DNA of 62,267 bases from Clostridium beijerinckii HUN142 (GCF_000621745.1 NZ_KK211340.1:1-62267), one strand, 5' to 3'; shown: positions 37,301 to 47,017, counted from the stretch's first letter. The notes: generated from the sequence alone by a model not told the origin. Translations and numbers: made by a program.

Positions 37301-37576
37301 CTAGCCCTCTACAACTTCTTCTGAAACAGCTTTTTCATAAGCTTCTAAAATTGCAGTTTGTATTTTTTCTCTTGCTTCTGTATTTATTGGGTGAGCTATA
37401 TCCTTAAATTCTCCATCTGGTGTCTTTCTACTAGGCATAGCAATAAATAAACCCATTTGTCCTTCTATAACTTTGATATCATGAACTACAAATTCATTAT
37501 CAAATGTTACAGAAACTATTCCTTTCATTTTACCTTCTGATGCAATTTTTCTAATCCTAACATCTGTTATTTGCAT
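37301..37576 (-). CDS. spoVG: Septation/regulatory protein SpoVG
   Basis: 91-residue nucleic-acid-binding regulator, in Bacillus a classical sigma-H gene affecting asymmetric septation and cortex. The whole chain is the family domain (MQITDVRIRKIASEGKMKGIVSVTFDNEFVVHDIKVIEG, MPSRKTPDGEFKDIAHPI). GGGAGGGG-type ribosome site before the ATG. It has a sigma-H-like promoter and its own terminator, between glmU and purR. Confidence 0.97.
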   Translation of the reverse strand: MQITDVRIRKIASEGKMKGIVSVTFDNEFVVHDIKVIEGQMGLFIAMPSRKTPDGEFKDIAHPINTEAREKIQTAILEAYEKAVSEEVVEG

Positions 37577-37641
37577 TTTACTCCACCCCTCCCAGTTGCC
37601 TTAAAAATATTTAATACTATATAATTTCTCCACAAATTTCT

Positions 37642-37670
37642 AAATTCCTTTTTTATATTTGATAAATCCT
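37642..37670 (-). promoter_or_regulatory. Sigma-H-like promoter of spoVG
   Basis: On the minus strand AGGATTT (37664-37670) and GGAATTT (37642-37648) are 15 bases apart. The B. subtilis spoVG sigma-H promoter has the same two words, as I recall about 13 bases apart. The leader to the ATG is about 55-60 bases. The rest of the spacer up to purR (37671-37899) shows nothing else clear. Confidence 0.55.
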
Positions 37671-37899
37671 TATAAAATTTATTTTTTTGTGTAATCTTAT
37701 ACAAATACTATATATCTAAGATTGTCCTACTTGAATTTCAGAACAATCCCTATTCATGACAACTTGAAGTAATAATAACTATTCATGATGAAACTTATAA
37801 TTATTTGTAGAGTTCAACCACAAATTTAATATTTATTTATGTGAAATTAAAAGCATTCGAAATTAGGCATACTTTTTAGAATAAAATTCTCTATTAATT

Positions 37900-38715
37900 T
37901 TAAGAAAATGTTTTTGAAGGTTGTATTCCTATAATGGCTGATTTATCAACTGCCTTTAATTCTACAATAGAAACATATTCATCTACTAATTTCTTTTCAA
38001 TTTGATTATTATCTACTAGTACACCTATTCCTACTAATTCACTATCAAACTCTTTAAGTAAATCCTTAATACCTACTGCGGTTCCTCCACCTTTCATGAA
38101 ATCATCAATAAATATACATTTACTTGATGGTTTCATTGACTTTTTTGATAGTGACATTTGTTGCAACCTTCCATTGCTTCCAGATACATAGTTTATAGTA
38201 ACTGTTGGTCCTTCTGTTACTTGACTATCTCTTCTAGCAATAACTAATTGCACTCCTAAATTTCTAGCAACTTCATAAGCTAAAGGAATACCTTTAGTCT
38301 CTACTGTTATTACATAATCAGTTTCTTTTCCCTGAAAACACGATGAAAGCATAACTCCTGCTTTATTTATTATCTTAGGGTCATACATTAAATCCGTCAT
38401 ATATATTATATTTCCTGGTATAACTCTTCCATCATCACTTAGCTGTTTACATAATTCTAATGCAAAAGCTTTCTTTTCTTCTTCGCCACTTTGAGGAATG
38501 TATTTTATTCCGCCTGCTACTCCTGCAATTGTTTCAACTTTACCCATCTCAAGTCTTTCTAGAATTTCTCTAACAACAACAATATCTTCACTTATAGTAG
38601 ATTTTGCCGCATTTAGTAATTCTGAAAATTTATTTAATCCTAATATTTTATTCGGGTTTTCTAATAATATTTTTGTTATGGCAACTACCCTATTATTTCT
38701 TGTAAACTTCTCCAT
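37900..38715 (-). CDS. purR: Purine operon repressor PurR
   Basis: Represses purine synthesis genes; PRPP relieves repression in Bacillus. 271 residues from the ATG at 38715 (GGGTGA just upstream; a GTG at 38727 only opens the frame). N-terminal winged helix (about residues 1-70, RNNRVVAITKILLENPNKI) and C-terminal phosphoribosyltransferase-like domain with the PRPP motif CIFIDDFMKGGGTAVGI (about residues 195-211). Divergent from murC. Known family regulation includes (p)ppGpp binding in some Firmicutes; not testable here. Confidence 0.95.
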   Translation of the reverse strand: MEKFTRNNRVVAITKILLENPNKILGLNKFSELLNAAKSTISEDIVVVREILERLEMGKVETIAGVAGGIKYIPQSGEEEKKAFALELCKQLSDDGRVIPGNIIYMTDLMYDPKIINKAGVMLSSCFQGKETDYVITVETKGIPLAYEVARNLGVQLVIARRDSQVTEGPTVTINYVSGSNGRLQQMSLSKKSMKPSSKCIFIDDFMKGGGTAVGIKDLLKEFDSELVGIGVLVDNNQIEKKLVDEYVSIVELKAVDKSAIIGIQPSKTFS

Positions 38716-39002
38716 AAAATCACCCACACGAATTATTTTTATATTAAATCGCTTTAATATTCATATTTTATGCTAAATTCAAGTTAATATCAATATTTTT
38801 AGTTATAAAGTTAATTTATATTTATAACTTGTTCACAAAGTCGCTAAATATGCATAAAATATTGTGTATTTATTTTTTCCTATGGTTGATTTTTCGAAAA
38901 ATGTATATAATTATAGTTAAGGTATGAAACTAAAAATTCTATACTCAAATTTTAAAGCTTATAATAATGTTTAGTTTTATTAATTAAAAAGGAGTTGATC
39001 AT

Positions 39003-40382
39003 TTGTCTTTCAATTTTATAAAAGATAAAGATAAAAAAATTCATTTCATTGGTATTGGTGGAATCAGTATGAGCGGGCTTGCTGCTGTTTTATTAAATAG
39101 CGGGTACAGTGTATCGGGCTCTGACTTTAAAGATTCTCCAATCATTGATAAATTAAGATTTTCAGGTGCTGAAATTTACATAGGTCATAGAAGAGAAAAT
39201 ATTAAAAATGTAGATTTAGTAGTTTATACCGCTGCAATTCCATCTGACAATCCTGAACTTCTAGAGGCTAAGGAAAAAAATATTAAATTAATGGACAGAG
39301 CTGAATTCTTAGGACAAATTATGAAGGGGCATAAATACAGTGTTGGAATATCAGGAACCCATGGAAAAACCACATGTACATCCATGCTTTCTCATATAAC
39401 ACTTGCTGGTAATTTAGATCCAACTATCTTAGTTGGTGGTGAATTGGATGCAATAGGAGGAAACTTTAGGATTGGTAATAGTGAATATTTCTTAACTGAA
39501 GCTTGTGAATATAAACGTTCATTTTTAAAATTCCCACCTTACGTTGGAATAATTCTAAATATTGATTCAGATCATCTTGATTATTATAAAGATATAGATG
39601 AAATTGCTGATACATTTTTACAATTCTCAAGACTTATCCCAGAAGATGGATATCTTGTTGGATATGCTGATGATCAAAGGGTAAATGAAATTTTATCTAA
39701 GGCAAATTGTAATACTCTAAGTTATGGATTTAGTGATAATGCTAACTTAACTGCTAAAAACATCTACTTTAATAAAAATGGATGTGCAACTTTTGATGTG
39801 TATAGGGACAATAAAAACTTATTCAATATTACTTTAAATGTACCAGGTAGGCATAATATATTAAATGCCCTTGCTTCAATTTGTGTTTCTATTATATTCA
39901 ATATTTCTGATAATTCCATTATTGAAGGTTTATCAAGCTGCAAAGGAGCACATAAAAGATTTGAATATAAGGGAGAATTAAATGGTGTAACTGTAATAGA
40001 TGACTATGCTCATCATCCTACAGAGATTAAGGCTACATTGAGTACTGCAAAACAAATGAATCATCATAAAACTTATTGTATTTTTCAACCTCACACTTAT
40101 ACTCGAACAAAAGCCCTATTTGATGAATTTACAGAATGTTTCAACGATGCAGATGAGCTTATATTAATGGACATCTATGCAGCTAGAGAAAAAAATACCG
40201 GACTTGTATCTTCTGACGAACTTGGTGATGCCTTAAGAAATAAAGGCTTGAAATGCATTAATGTTCACTCACATGATGAAGCACTTAATTATGTAAAATC
40301 AAAACTAGTCTCTGGTGACTTACTACTAACAGTAGGCGCTGGTGATGTAGTTATTGTTGGAGAAAAATATCTAGAATCTTAA
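39003..40382 (+). CDS. murC: UDP-N-acetylmuramate--L-alanine ligase
   Basis: Adds L-alanine to UDP-MurNAc, the first Mur ligase step. 459 residues. UDP-site motif HFIGIGGISMSGLAAVL near the N-terminus, ATP loop GISGTHGKTTCTSM (about residues 117-130) and the C-terminal YAHHPTEIKATL. The start is TTG with GGAG eight bases before. Divergent from purR (287-base gap without an obvious consensus promoter) and followed after 46 bases by a phosphoesterase gene. Confidence 0.96.
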   Translation: MSFNFIKDKDKKIHFIGIGGISMSGLAAVLLNSGYSVSGSDFKDSPIIDKLRFSGAEIYIGHRRENIKNVDLVVYTAAIPSDNPELLEAKEKNIKLMDRAEFLGQIMKGHKYSVGISGTHGKTTCTSMLSHITLAGNLDPTILVGGELDAIGGNFRIGNSEYFLTEACEYKRSFLKFPPYVGIILNIDSDHLDYYKDIDEIADTFLQFSRLIPEDGYLVGYADDQRVNEILSKANCNTLSYGFSDNANLTAKNIYFNKNGCATFDVYRDNKNLFNITLNVPGRHNILNALASICVSIIFNISDNSIIEGLSSCKGAHKRFEYKGELNGVTVIDDYAHHPTEIKATLSTAKQMNHHKTYCIFQPHTYTRTKALFDEFTECFNDADELILMDIYAAREKNTGLVSSDELGDALRNKGLKCINVHSHDEALNYVKSKLVSGDLLLTVGAGDVVIVGEKYLES

Positions 40383-40428
40383 ATATTTACACTTAATTAC
40401 TTTGCTAAGCAACTTAGGAGGAATGCTT

Positions 40429-41127
40429 ATGAAAATAGCAATAATTTCAGATATTCATGCTAATGTCTATGCTCTTATTAATCTTTTAGAAGATATTGAT
40501 ATTGAGAAAGTTGACACGATTATTTGCCTTGGCGATTTGGTTGGCTATGGTCCTCATCCTAATGAAGTAATTTCCATGATTAGGAGACGACATATTCTTT
40601 GCATAAAAGGAAATTATGATAGTTCTGTAGTTGATAATGAATATTCATATATAAGAGAAACTCCTATTAATGCCTTTTCTCTCCCTTGGACTGCTAAGGA
40701 ATTGCGAGAAGAAAATAGACTCTTTCTTGCAAATTTACCTACAAATTTAACATTAAATATTGCTAATAGAAGTCTCTTATTTGTTCATGGAAGTCCAGAT
40801 AAAATAAACGAATATCTTTTAAAAGATGGAGATAATACTTCAGAAGTTATGAGCTCTATTGCTCATGATGTGTTAATTTGTGCACATACACATATACCTG
40901 GAATGAAGGAATATAAAAATAAGGTCTATATAAACTCTGGTAGCGTTGGTAAGCCTAAAATTGGCAGACCAAATAGCACTTATTGCATTTTAAATATTAG
41001 TAAGGAATATGGAATGAAAGTTCAAATAAAAGAAATTCCTTACGCATATAAAAGAATTATTAAAGATATGACAATGTTAAACTTTCCGAAAGAACTAATC
41101 CAAAGTTTTGAAAGTGGCTTAGAGTAG
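40429..41127 (+). CDS. Calcineurin-like metallophosphoesterase
   Basis: 232-residue cytoplasmic phosphoesterase of the YfcE/MJ0936-type family. The metal-binding motifs are complete: ISDIHAN (residues about 6-12), GDLVGYGPHPNEV, GNYD, VHGSP and AHTHIPG. The open frame begins 27 bases earlier, but the ATG at 40429 has GGAGG seven bases upstream. Substrate unknown (family members act on cyclic nucleotides, phosphoproteins or other esters). Probably cotranscribed with murC. Confidence 0.88.
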   Translation: MKIAIISDIHANVYALINLLEDIDIEKVDTIICLGDLVGYGPHPNEVISMIRRRHILCIKGNYDSSVVDNEYSYIRETPINAFSLPWTAKELREENRLFLANLPTNLTLNIANRSLLFVHGSPDKINEYLLKDGDNTSEVMSSIAHDVLICAHTHIPGMKEYKNKVYINSGSVGKPKIGRPNSTYCILNISKEYGMKVQIKEIPYAYKRIIKDMTMLNFPKELIQSFESGLE

Positions 41128-41148
41128 ACAAGCGTGCTAAATAAATAC

Positions 41149-41216
41149 TTTTACTATAAAAAAAGCTTTATTTTTTATAATTTTACTATAAAAAGTAAAG
41201 CCTTTTTATAGTAAAG
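41149..41216 (+). terminator. Terminator after the murC-phosphoesterase unit
   Basis: ACTATAAAAAAAGCTTTA and TAAAGCCTTTTTATAGT pair across an AU-rich loop that includes further ACTATAAAAAG repeats. U-rich ends suit both directions; the plus-strand transcript is the natural client. Confidence 0.7.
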
Positions 41217-41314
41217 TCACCTGTATTTATAAATTATATATTTATTTTATATAATATTTATAATCGTGCTGCCTAAAGCACTAATTTATTATGTATTTCA
41301 GGACAGGTACTAAG

Positions 41315-41343
41315 TTGCATTCACAAAAAAAGTATTGTAAAAT
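41315..41343 (+). promoter_or_regulatory. Candidate promoter of asnS
   Basis: TTGCAT (41315-41320), 17 bases, TAAAAT (41338-41343). The leader of about 110 bases contains a perfect AT palindrome (AATGAAAAAA/TTTTTTCATT, 41392-41411). The T-box core is absent, so asnS does not have a T-box. Confidence 0.5.
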
Positions 41344-41460
41344 CTATTTATTATCAAGGGTAGTAGGTTAAATAAATGATATCTTAATATAATGAAAAAA
41401 TTTTTTCATTAAGAATATGTTTTAATCACAAGATTAATTATAAAATGGAGGTCATGCAAT

Positions 41461-42855
41461 ATGGCAAAATCAATTTTAATTAGAAGTCTTTACAGAAATA
41501 CTGATGATTTCTTATCAAATGAAATAACAATATCAGGTTGGATAAGAACTTTAAGATCATCTAACGCCTTTGGCTTTATAGAGGTTAATGATGGTTCTTT
41601 CTTTAAAAATATTCAAGTGGTTTTTGATGATAAATTAAGCAACTTCAAAGAAATATCTAAATTACCTATAAGTTCATCAATTTCAGTTATCGGTACATTA
41701 GTTGCTACTCCTGAAGCAAAACAACCTTTTGAAATTCAGGCTAAGAATATTATCATCGAAGGTATGTCAAACTCTGATTATCCACTTCAAAAAAAGAGAC
41801 ACACCTTTGAATACTTAAGATCAATAGCTCATTTGAGACCTAGAAGTAATGCATTCGCTGCAACTTTTAGAGTTCGTTCTGTTGCTGCCTACGCAATACA
41901 TAAGTTTTTTCAAGATCAAAACTTCGTGTATACTCATACACCAATAATAACTGGTAGCGATTGTGAAGGTGCTGGAGAAATGTTTAGGGTAACAACTCTT
42001 GATCCTAAAACTCCAGAATTAAGCAAAAATGGAAATGTAGATTTTAGCAAAGATTTCTTTGGTAAAGAAACTAACCTTACTGTATCTGGTCAGTTAAATG
42101 CGGAGTGTTTTGCCTTAGCATTTAGAAATATCTATACATTTGGACCAACATTCAGAGCAGAGAATTCTAATACTACAAGACATGCTGCTGAATTCTGGAT
42201 GATTGAACCTGAAATTGCATTTGCAGATTTACAAGACGATATGGAACTTGCTGAAAATATGCTTAAATATGTTATAAAATATGTTATGGATGAATGTCCT
42301 GAAGAATTAGAATTCTTTAATCAATTTGTTGACAAAGGTTTATTGGAAAGATTAAACCACGTAGTTTCATCAGATTTTGCTAAGGTTACATATACAGAAG
42401 CTGTTGAAATACTAGAAAAGTGTGGAAAGAAATTTGATTACGATGTATCATGGGGTATTGATTTACAAACAGAACATGAAAGATATCTTACTGAAGAGCA
42501 CTTTAAAAAGCCTCTATTTGTAACAGACTATCCTAAAGATATTAAAGCTTTCTATATGAGATTAAATGATGATGAAAAAACAGTAGCAGCTACTGACCTT
42601 TTAGTACCAGGAATCGGAGAAATTATAGGTGGCAGCCAAAGAGAAGAAAGACTAGATGTCCTAAAAAATAGAATGGCCGAATTAAACTTATCTGAAGATG
42701 ATTACTGGTGGTATTTAGAATTAAGGAAATATGGAGAAACTAAACACGCTGGTTTTGGTTTAGGCTTCGAAAGATTAATTATGTATATAACAGGAATGAC
42801 TAACATTAGAGATGTAGTTCCATTCCCTAGGACTCCAGGAACTAGCGAATTTTAA
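41461..42855 (+). CDS. asnS: Asparaginyl-tRNA synthetase
   Basis: Charges tRNA-Asn. 464 residues. N-terminal OB-fold anticodon domain (about residues 15-105, ISGWIRTLRSSNAFGFIEVNDGS) and class II core with motif 2 (FGPTFRAENSNTTRHAAEFWMIEPE) and motif 3 (GFGLGFERLIMYITGM). The AsnRS-specific sequence context separates it from AspRS. GGAGGT precedes the ATG. Stand-alone gene; three tRNA-Asn genes lie 36 kb away in this window. Confidence 0.96.
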   Translation: MAKSILIRSLYRNTDDFLSNEITISGWIRTLRSSNAFGFIEVNDGSFFKNIQVVFDDKLSNFKEISKLPISSSISVIGTLVATPEAKQPFEIQAKNIIIEGMSNSDYPLQKKRHTFEYLRSIAHLRPRSNAFAATFRVRSVAAYAIHKFFQDQNFVYTHTPIITGSDCEGAGEMFRVTTLDPKTPELSKNGNVDFSKDFFGKETNLTVSGQLNAECFALAFRNIYTFGPTFRAENSNTTRHAAEFWMIEPEIAFADLQDDMELAENMLKYVIKYVMDECPEELEFFNQFVDKGLLERLNHVVSSDFAKVTYTEAVEILEKCGKKFDYDVSWGIDLQTEHERYLTEEHFKKPLFVTDYPKDIKAFYMRLNDDEKTVAATDLLVPGIGEIIGGSQREERLDVLKNRMAELNLSEDDYWWYLELRKYGETKHAGFGLGFERLIMYITGMTNIRDVVPFPRTPGTSEF

Positions 42856-42898
42856 TTGCTTCATTGTTAATTTTATATTATTTCATAATCTTCAATCC

Positions 42899-42937
42899 AA
42901 AAAGGGCATATCGATTAATACGATAGCCCCTTTTTTT
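42899..42937 (+). terminator. Intrinsic terminator of asnS
   Basis: AAGGGCATATCG and CGATAGCCCCTT pair around a 7-base loop, followed by TTTTTTTGATTTT. Confidence 0.85.
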
Positions 42938-42953
42938 GATTTTCTATTACTAT

Positions 42954-42996
42954 TAACTTAATATATATGCTTCAATAATAAATTTACATTTAAAAC
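42954..42996. repeat. Dispersed intergenic repeat, copy A
   Basis: TTAATATATAT, then TTC(A/G) and ATAATAAATTTACATTTAAAAC, recurs almost exactly at 52339-52376. Both copies lie in spacers and both are followed by a looser match (CTAG, GCAA, AATGTA, GAA, CTGA). The remainder of the spacer 42997-43317 is AT-rich with nothing else recognised. Confidence 0.6.
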
Positions 42997-43317
42997 TTTA
43001 ATAAACTAGGCAACAAAATTAGAATGTACGAACTGACTTAAAGCACTATTTATATTAAAGTTTTCTACTTTGTATTCCGCTTGAATATCTTTATATGGTG
43101 ATTATACCTATATATATGTATATGCACTTTATTTTATCTGTAATCTATGCCTGAATATTCATATGTATGTCTTTTATATGGCAATTAATACAATATTAAC
43201 TTATAAAAACATTATACGTACTAATAATACTTAAAATTGTATATATTGTATTGCTTATCTATACAATACACGTATTATAATTCATGTATTCGTATAATTT
43301 TATTTATAAAATTAATT

Positions 43318-43348
43318 AAGGAGATAACCAAAATCTGATTATCCCCTT
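43318..43348 (-). terminator. Terminator of serC
   Basis: AAGGGGATAATC and GGTTATCTCCTT pair on the minus strand (two G-T pairs, 7-base loop), followed by AATTAATTTTAT, about 25 bases after the serC stop. Confidence 0.7.
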
Positions 43349-43371
43349 AAATCTAATTCATTTTTATACTA

Positions 43372-44454
43372 TTACTTATTATCTTCTTCAAATTTTCTCA
43401 TGAATTCTACTAAATCCTTAACACCTTCAATTGGCATAGCATTATATATGCTTGCTCTCATGCCACCAACTGTTCTATGTCCTTTTAGGTTTTCAAAACC
43501 TGCTGCTTTAGCTTCTTTTACAAATTTAGCATCTAGTTCATCTGAACCAGTTACAAATGGCACATTCATTAGAGAACGATCTTTCTTTACAACAGTTCCT
43601 TTAAACATACTACTTGAATCAAGAAAATCATATAGAATAGAAGCCTTTTCTTCATTAATTTTCCTCATAGCTTCTAATCCGCCCTTGTTTTTAATCCAGT
43701 TAAATACTTTTCCACAGATATATATTCCATATGCTGGCGGTGTGTTATATAGTGAATTATTATCTGCGTGGATTTTATATTTCAACATTGTTGGAGTACC
43801 TGGTAATACATCATCTGTAATTAAATCTTCACGAATTATTACTACAACAACCCCAGCTGGTCCTGCATTCTTTTGTACTCCTGCGAATATTAGTCCATAT
43901 TTTGATACATCTACTGGCTCAGATAAGAAATCTGATGACATATCTGCCACTAGGATTTTATCTCCAACGTTTGGTAATTCTTTATACGTAGTTCCATAGA
44001 TTGTATTGTTATGACATATGTAAACATAGTCTGCATCATCTGAAACCTTTAAACCTTTTAAATCTGGTATATATGAAAAAGTTTTATCCTCTGAAGATGC
44101 TAATATATTAACTTTTCCAAATATTTTTGCTTCTGATGCTGCTTTTTTTGCCCATTGCCCTGTAATAATATGATCCACAACTCTATTTTTCATTAGATTC
44201 ATCGGAATCATTGCAAATTGTTGTGACGCCCCACCTTGAAGGAATAATACCTTATAGTTATCCGGAATATTCATTAATTCTCTTAATGTCTTTTCAGCAT
44301 CTGTGATGATTCCCTCGAATGCTTTAGAACGATGACTCATCTCCATAACTGACATGCCTGTCCCCTTATAGTCTAACATTTCCTCCGCTGCTTCTCTTAG
44401 AACTGCCTCCGGTAATACAGCTGGTCCTGCTGAAAAATTATAAACTCTTGACAT
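43372..44454 (-). CDS. serC: Phosphoserine aminotransferase
   Basis: PLP enzyme that converts 3-phosphohydroxypyruvate and glutamate to O-phosphoserine. 360 residues, typical length. Start RVYNFSAGPAVLPEAVL, substrate/PLP region LFLQGGASQQFAMIPMNL, and the PLP lysine in FAGVQKNAGPAGVV (about residue 197). GGGGGC precedes the ATG. It is alone here: serA, usually a neighbour in clostridia, is not adjacent. Confidence 0.96.
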   Translation of the reverse strand: MSRVYNFSAGPAVLPEAVLREAAEEMLDYKGTGMSVMEMSHRSKAFEGIITDAEKTLRELMNIPDNYKVLFLQGGASQQFAMIPMNLMKNRVVDHIITGQWAKKAASEAKIFGKVNILASSEDKTFSYIPDLKGLKVSDDADYVYICHNNTIYGTTYKELPNVGDKILVADMSSDFLSEPVDVSKYGLIFAGVQKNAGPAGVVVVIIREDLITDDVLPGTPTMLKYKIHADNNSLYNTPPAYGIYICGKVFNWIKNKGGLEAMRKINEEKASILYDFLDSSSMFKGTVVKKDRSLMNVPFVTGSDELDAKFVKEAKAAGFENLKGHRTVGGMRASIYNAMPIEGVKDLVEFMRKFEEDNK

Positions 44455-44835
44455 TAAAAAAGCCCCCTTTGATATTTTTATTTGTAATCTATAATATTAT
44501 AACACAATTTAAATATCAAGTAACAAAATTATCATTTATTGATATAAAAAGTTAATGCAATTATATACACTCAAATCTGCTAAAATGCTGACTTTATTAT
44601 TAATATTAGTTTAGTATTATATATTAAATCTATTGTATAAAAATCCACTTATCAGACTTACTTTCTAAATTAATAGTTAGTTCTATTTTTTAATAGATGT
44701 TAAGCAAAATAATATTTTTTTCTTATAATACTATAAATACATTAATTTTACTGATATACTACTATTATGTTTAATATTTAACTGAGAATTATGTTGTAAA
44801 TTGTACTATAAGCAAACATTTGAGGAGAAGGTAAT
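44455..44835. other. AT-rich divergent spacer between serC and the HD-GYP gene
   Basis: About 380 bases without coding potential. No riboswitch, strong hairpin or consensus promoter was recognised, although it must hold promoters for both flanking genes. Confidence 0.4.
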
Positions 44836-45921
44836 ATGAGATTAATTCCAATTGAATGTGTAAAACCAAATACAGTTATTGGTAAGACATTATATGATTC
44901 TGATGGTAGAGTATTAGTAAGAGCTGGGATGGCCTTAAGCGAAAGAATTATTTTCAAAATAAAGGATTTGAATATTTTATCAATATATATAATTGATGAA
45001 TTTAGTTCTGATGAAATTGAAGATATTATTAAGCCTGAATTAAGACAAAAAGCAATTTTAACAATAAAGGAAGCTTTTTCAAATATAAACAGACTTACTG
45101 TTGCTGACAAGTTTTCAAAAAAAGAGTCAATATATTTTAATAGCATTGAGTCTATGGCTGAAGATTTGATTGAGAATGTTCTAAATAATAAAAGTGTATT
45201 GCTTTCACTAATAGATATAAGAAGCATGGATAACTATATTTACTCCCATTCTGTGAACGTTGCTGTAATATCACTCGTTCTTGGAATTGCATTAAAGCTT
45301 CCAAAAAGACAACTTCAATATCTTTCTATTGGAGCCTTACTTCATGATGTTGGGAAAACATTTATTCCAAAAGAAATTCTTATGAAAGAAGAAGAACTAA
45401 CGGATGAAGAAAATACCATATTAGACCAACATCCTATCATCGGATATAAATATTTATCAGAATCTTATAATCTGAGCGCTAATAGCAAAATAATAACACT
45501 ACAACATCATGAAAGACCTGATGGATTAGGTTACCCTAGTAAGCTAAATAATAATGAGATAAATACCTTAAGTAAAATTGTAAGTATTGCTAACGCATAT
45601 GACTCTTTATCAACCGGAAGACCTAATAAAAAAGCAATGTTTCCGAGTGATGTTCTTGAATATTTAATGTCTAATGCAGGCAAAAAGTTTGACTATGAAA
45701 TTGTTAATATATTCTGCAAAATTGTAATTCCTTTCTCAAAAGGAACTTTAGTTGACCTAAGTAATGGTGAAATAGCTGTTGTGCAAGAAACTATACCTAA
45801 CTTCCCACTAAGGCCTATTGTAAAAATTCTTAAAAGTTCTAAACCTGATAGAGTTAACACTGAAATTAATTTGATAAGTGAAACTTCAGTAGTTATATCA
45901 AATATAAGATATGAATTATAA
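44836..45921 (+). CDS. HD-GYP domain phosphodiesterase
   Basis: 361-residue cytoplasmic protein. A small N-terminal domain (about 1-100, PNTVIGKTLYDSDGRVLVRAGMALS) precedes the HD-GYP domain (about 110-290) with HSVNVAVIS, LLHDVGKTFIPKEIL, DQHPIIGYKYL, HHERPDGLGYP and IANAYDSLSTGRP. The intact HD pair and GYP triad are consistent with hydrolysis of cyclic di-GMP. GAGGAG precedes the ATG. A glycosyltransferase follows after 75 bases on the same strand. Confidence 0.92.
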   Translation: MRLIPIECVKPNTVIGKTLYDSDGRVLVRAGMALSERIIFKIKDLNILSIYIIDEFSSDEIEDIIKPELRQKAILTIKEAFSNINRLTVADKFSKKESIYFNSIESMAEDLIENVLNNKSVLLSLIDIRSMDNYIYSHSVNVAVISLVLGIALKLPKRQLQYLSIGALLHDVGKTFIPKEILMKEEELTDEENTILDQHPIIGYKYLSESYNLSANSKIITLQHHERPDGLGYPSKLNNNEINTLSKIVSIANAYDSLSTGRPNKKAMFPSDVLEYLMSNAGKKFDYEIVNIFCKIVIPFSKGTLVDLSNGEIAVVQETIPNFPLRPIVKILKSSKPDRVNTEINLISETSVVISNIRYEL

Positions 45922-45996
45922 AATAATCAATATTAAGATTTTAATTGAATAATATTGTTAAGTTATTTGGTTATACTAATCATTGGAGGCGATTTT

Positions 45997-46962
45997 ATGA
46001 AAGATATACTATATCTTGTAATTCCCTGCTACAATGAAGAAGAGGTTTTACATGAAACCGGTAAAAGGTTGCTAGTAAAAATTAACACCATGATTTCAAA
46101 TAACTTAATATCTAATAAGAGCAAAATACTTTTTGTTAATGATGGTTCAAAAGATAAAACTTGGAGCATAATTAATGATCTTCATTCTAAAAACAATATA
46201 TTTTCAGGCATTAATCTTTCAAGAAATAGAGGCCACCAGAATGCTTTACTTGCTGGACTCATGGTTGCTAAAGATTATTCAGATATGACTATATCATTAG
46301 ATGCAGATTTACAAGATGATATAGATGTCATAGATAAATTTGTAGAAAAATATTATGATGGGTGCGATATTGTTTATGGCGTAAGATCCGCTAGAGAAAC
46401 TGATACTTTTTTTAAGAGAACAACTGCCTTAGGTTTTTATAAATTAATGCGTATTCTCGGTGTAGATATGATCTATAATCATGCAGATTATAGACTTATG
46501 AGCAAACGTGTTGTAGAAGGGCTAAGTCAATATAAAGAAGTCAATTTATTTCTTCGTGGAATGATCCCATTAATAGGTTATAAATATTCAGTTGTTGAAT
46601 ATGAACGTCATGAGAGATTTGCTGGTGAATCTAAATATCCTCTTAAAAAGATGATTGCTTTTGCCTTAGACGGAATTACATCCTTTAGCATAAAGCCTAT
46701 AAGGTTAATAACGCTCCTTGGCTTTACTATATTTTTTGCTGGAGGCATAGCATTAATTTATACTCTTATAGTTAAAATTTTAGGGCGTACAGTTACTGGA
46801 TGGACTTCATTAACCCTTTCCATTTGGGTACTTGGCGGAGTGCAACTCTTATCTCTTGGCGTAATAGGAGAATATATCGGAAAAATATATAATGAAGCTA
46901 AACAAAGACCTCGATATATTATTTCAGATAAATTAATCAATACAGATAAAGAAAATAAATAA
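45997..46962 (+). CDS. Membrane-bound family 2 glycosyltransferase (GtrB/DPM1-like)
   Basis: 321 residues from the ATG at 45997, seven bases after GGAGG (the frame is open from 45955). GT-A catalytic domain with YLVIPCYNEEEV, VNDGSKDKTW and SLDADLQDD (about residues 92-100), then two C-terminal membrane segments (about 230-255 and 265-290). Family members move sugar from a nucleotide donor to undecaprenyl phosphate for later transfer outside the membrane. Sugar and target unknown. It may share a transcript with the HD-GYP gene; a terminator follows. Confidence 0.9.
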   Translation: MKDILYLVIPCYNEEEVLHETGKRLLVKINTMISNNLISNKSKILFVNDGSKDKTWSIINDLHSKNNIFSGINLSRNRGHQNALLAGLMVAKDYSDMTISLDADLQDDIDVIDKFVEKYYDGCDIVYGVRSARETDTFFKRTTALGFYKLMRILGVDMIYNHADYRLMSKRVVEGLSQYKEVNLFLRGMIPLIGYKYSVVEYERHERFAGESKYPLKKMIAFALDGITSFSIKPIRLITLLGFTIFFAGGIALIYTLIVKILGRTVTGWTSLTLSIWVLGGVQLLSLGVIGEYIGKIYNEAKQRPRYIISDKLINTDKENK

Positions 46963-46967
46963 TATAA

Positions 46968-47009
46968 AGATGACAATACATAATTTAATTAATCTATGTA
47001 CTGTCATCT
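46968..47009 (+). terminator. Terminator after the glycosyltransferase
   Basis: AGATGACAATACATA and TATGTACTGTCATCT pair (one mismatch, 12-base loop), followed by CTATATTATTATTTTTTT. Confidence 0.85.
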
Positions 47010-47017
47010 CTATATTA

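Noticed and set aside
41392..41411. Perfect AT palindrome before asnS, considered as a terminator or riboswitch part
   Set aside because: No G-C pairs, no other conserved elements and no T-box core, so no assignment is justified.
43400..43999. Long plus-strand open frame (199 codons) opposite serC
   Set aside because: It is fully antisense to a well-supported serC, has no ribosome site, and its Ser/Ile/Leu-rich composition is the usual shadow of a conserved gene.
44778..45227. Minus-strand open frame opposite the HD-GYP gene
   Set aside because: The plus-strand gene has a ribosome site and all family motifs; the reverse frame has neither.
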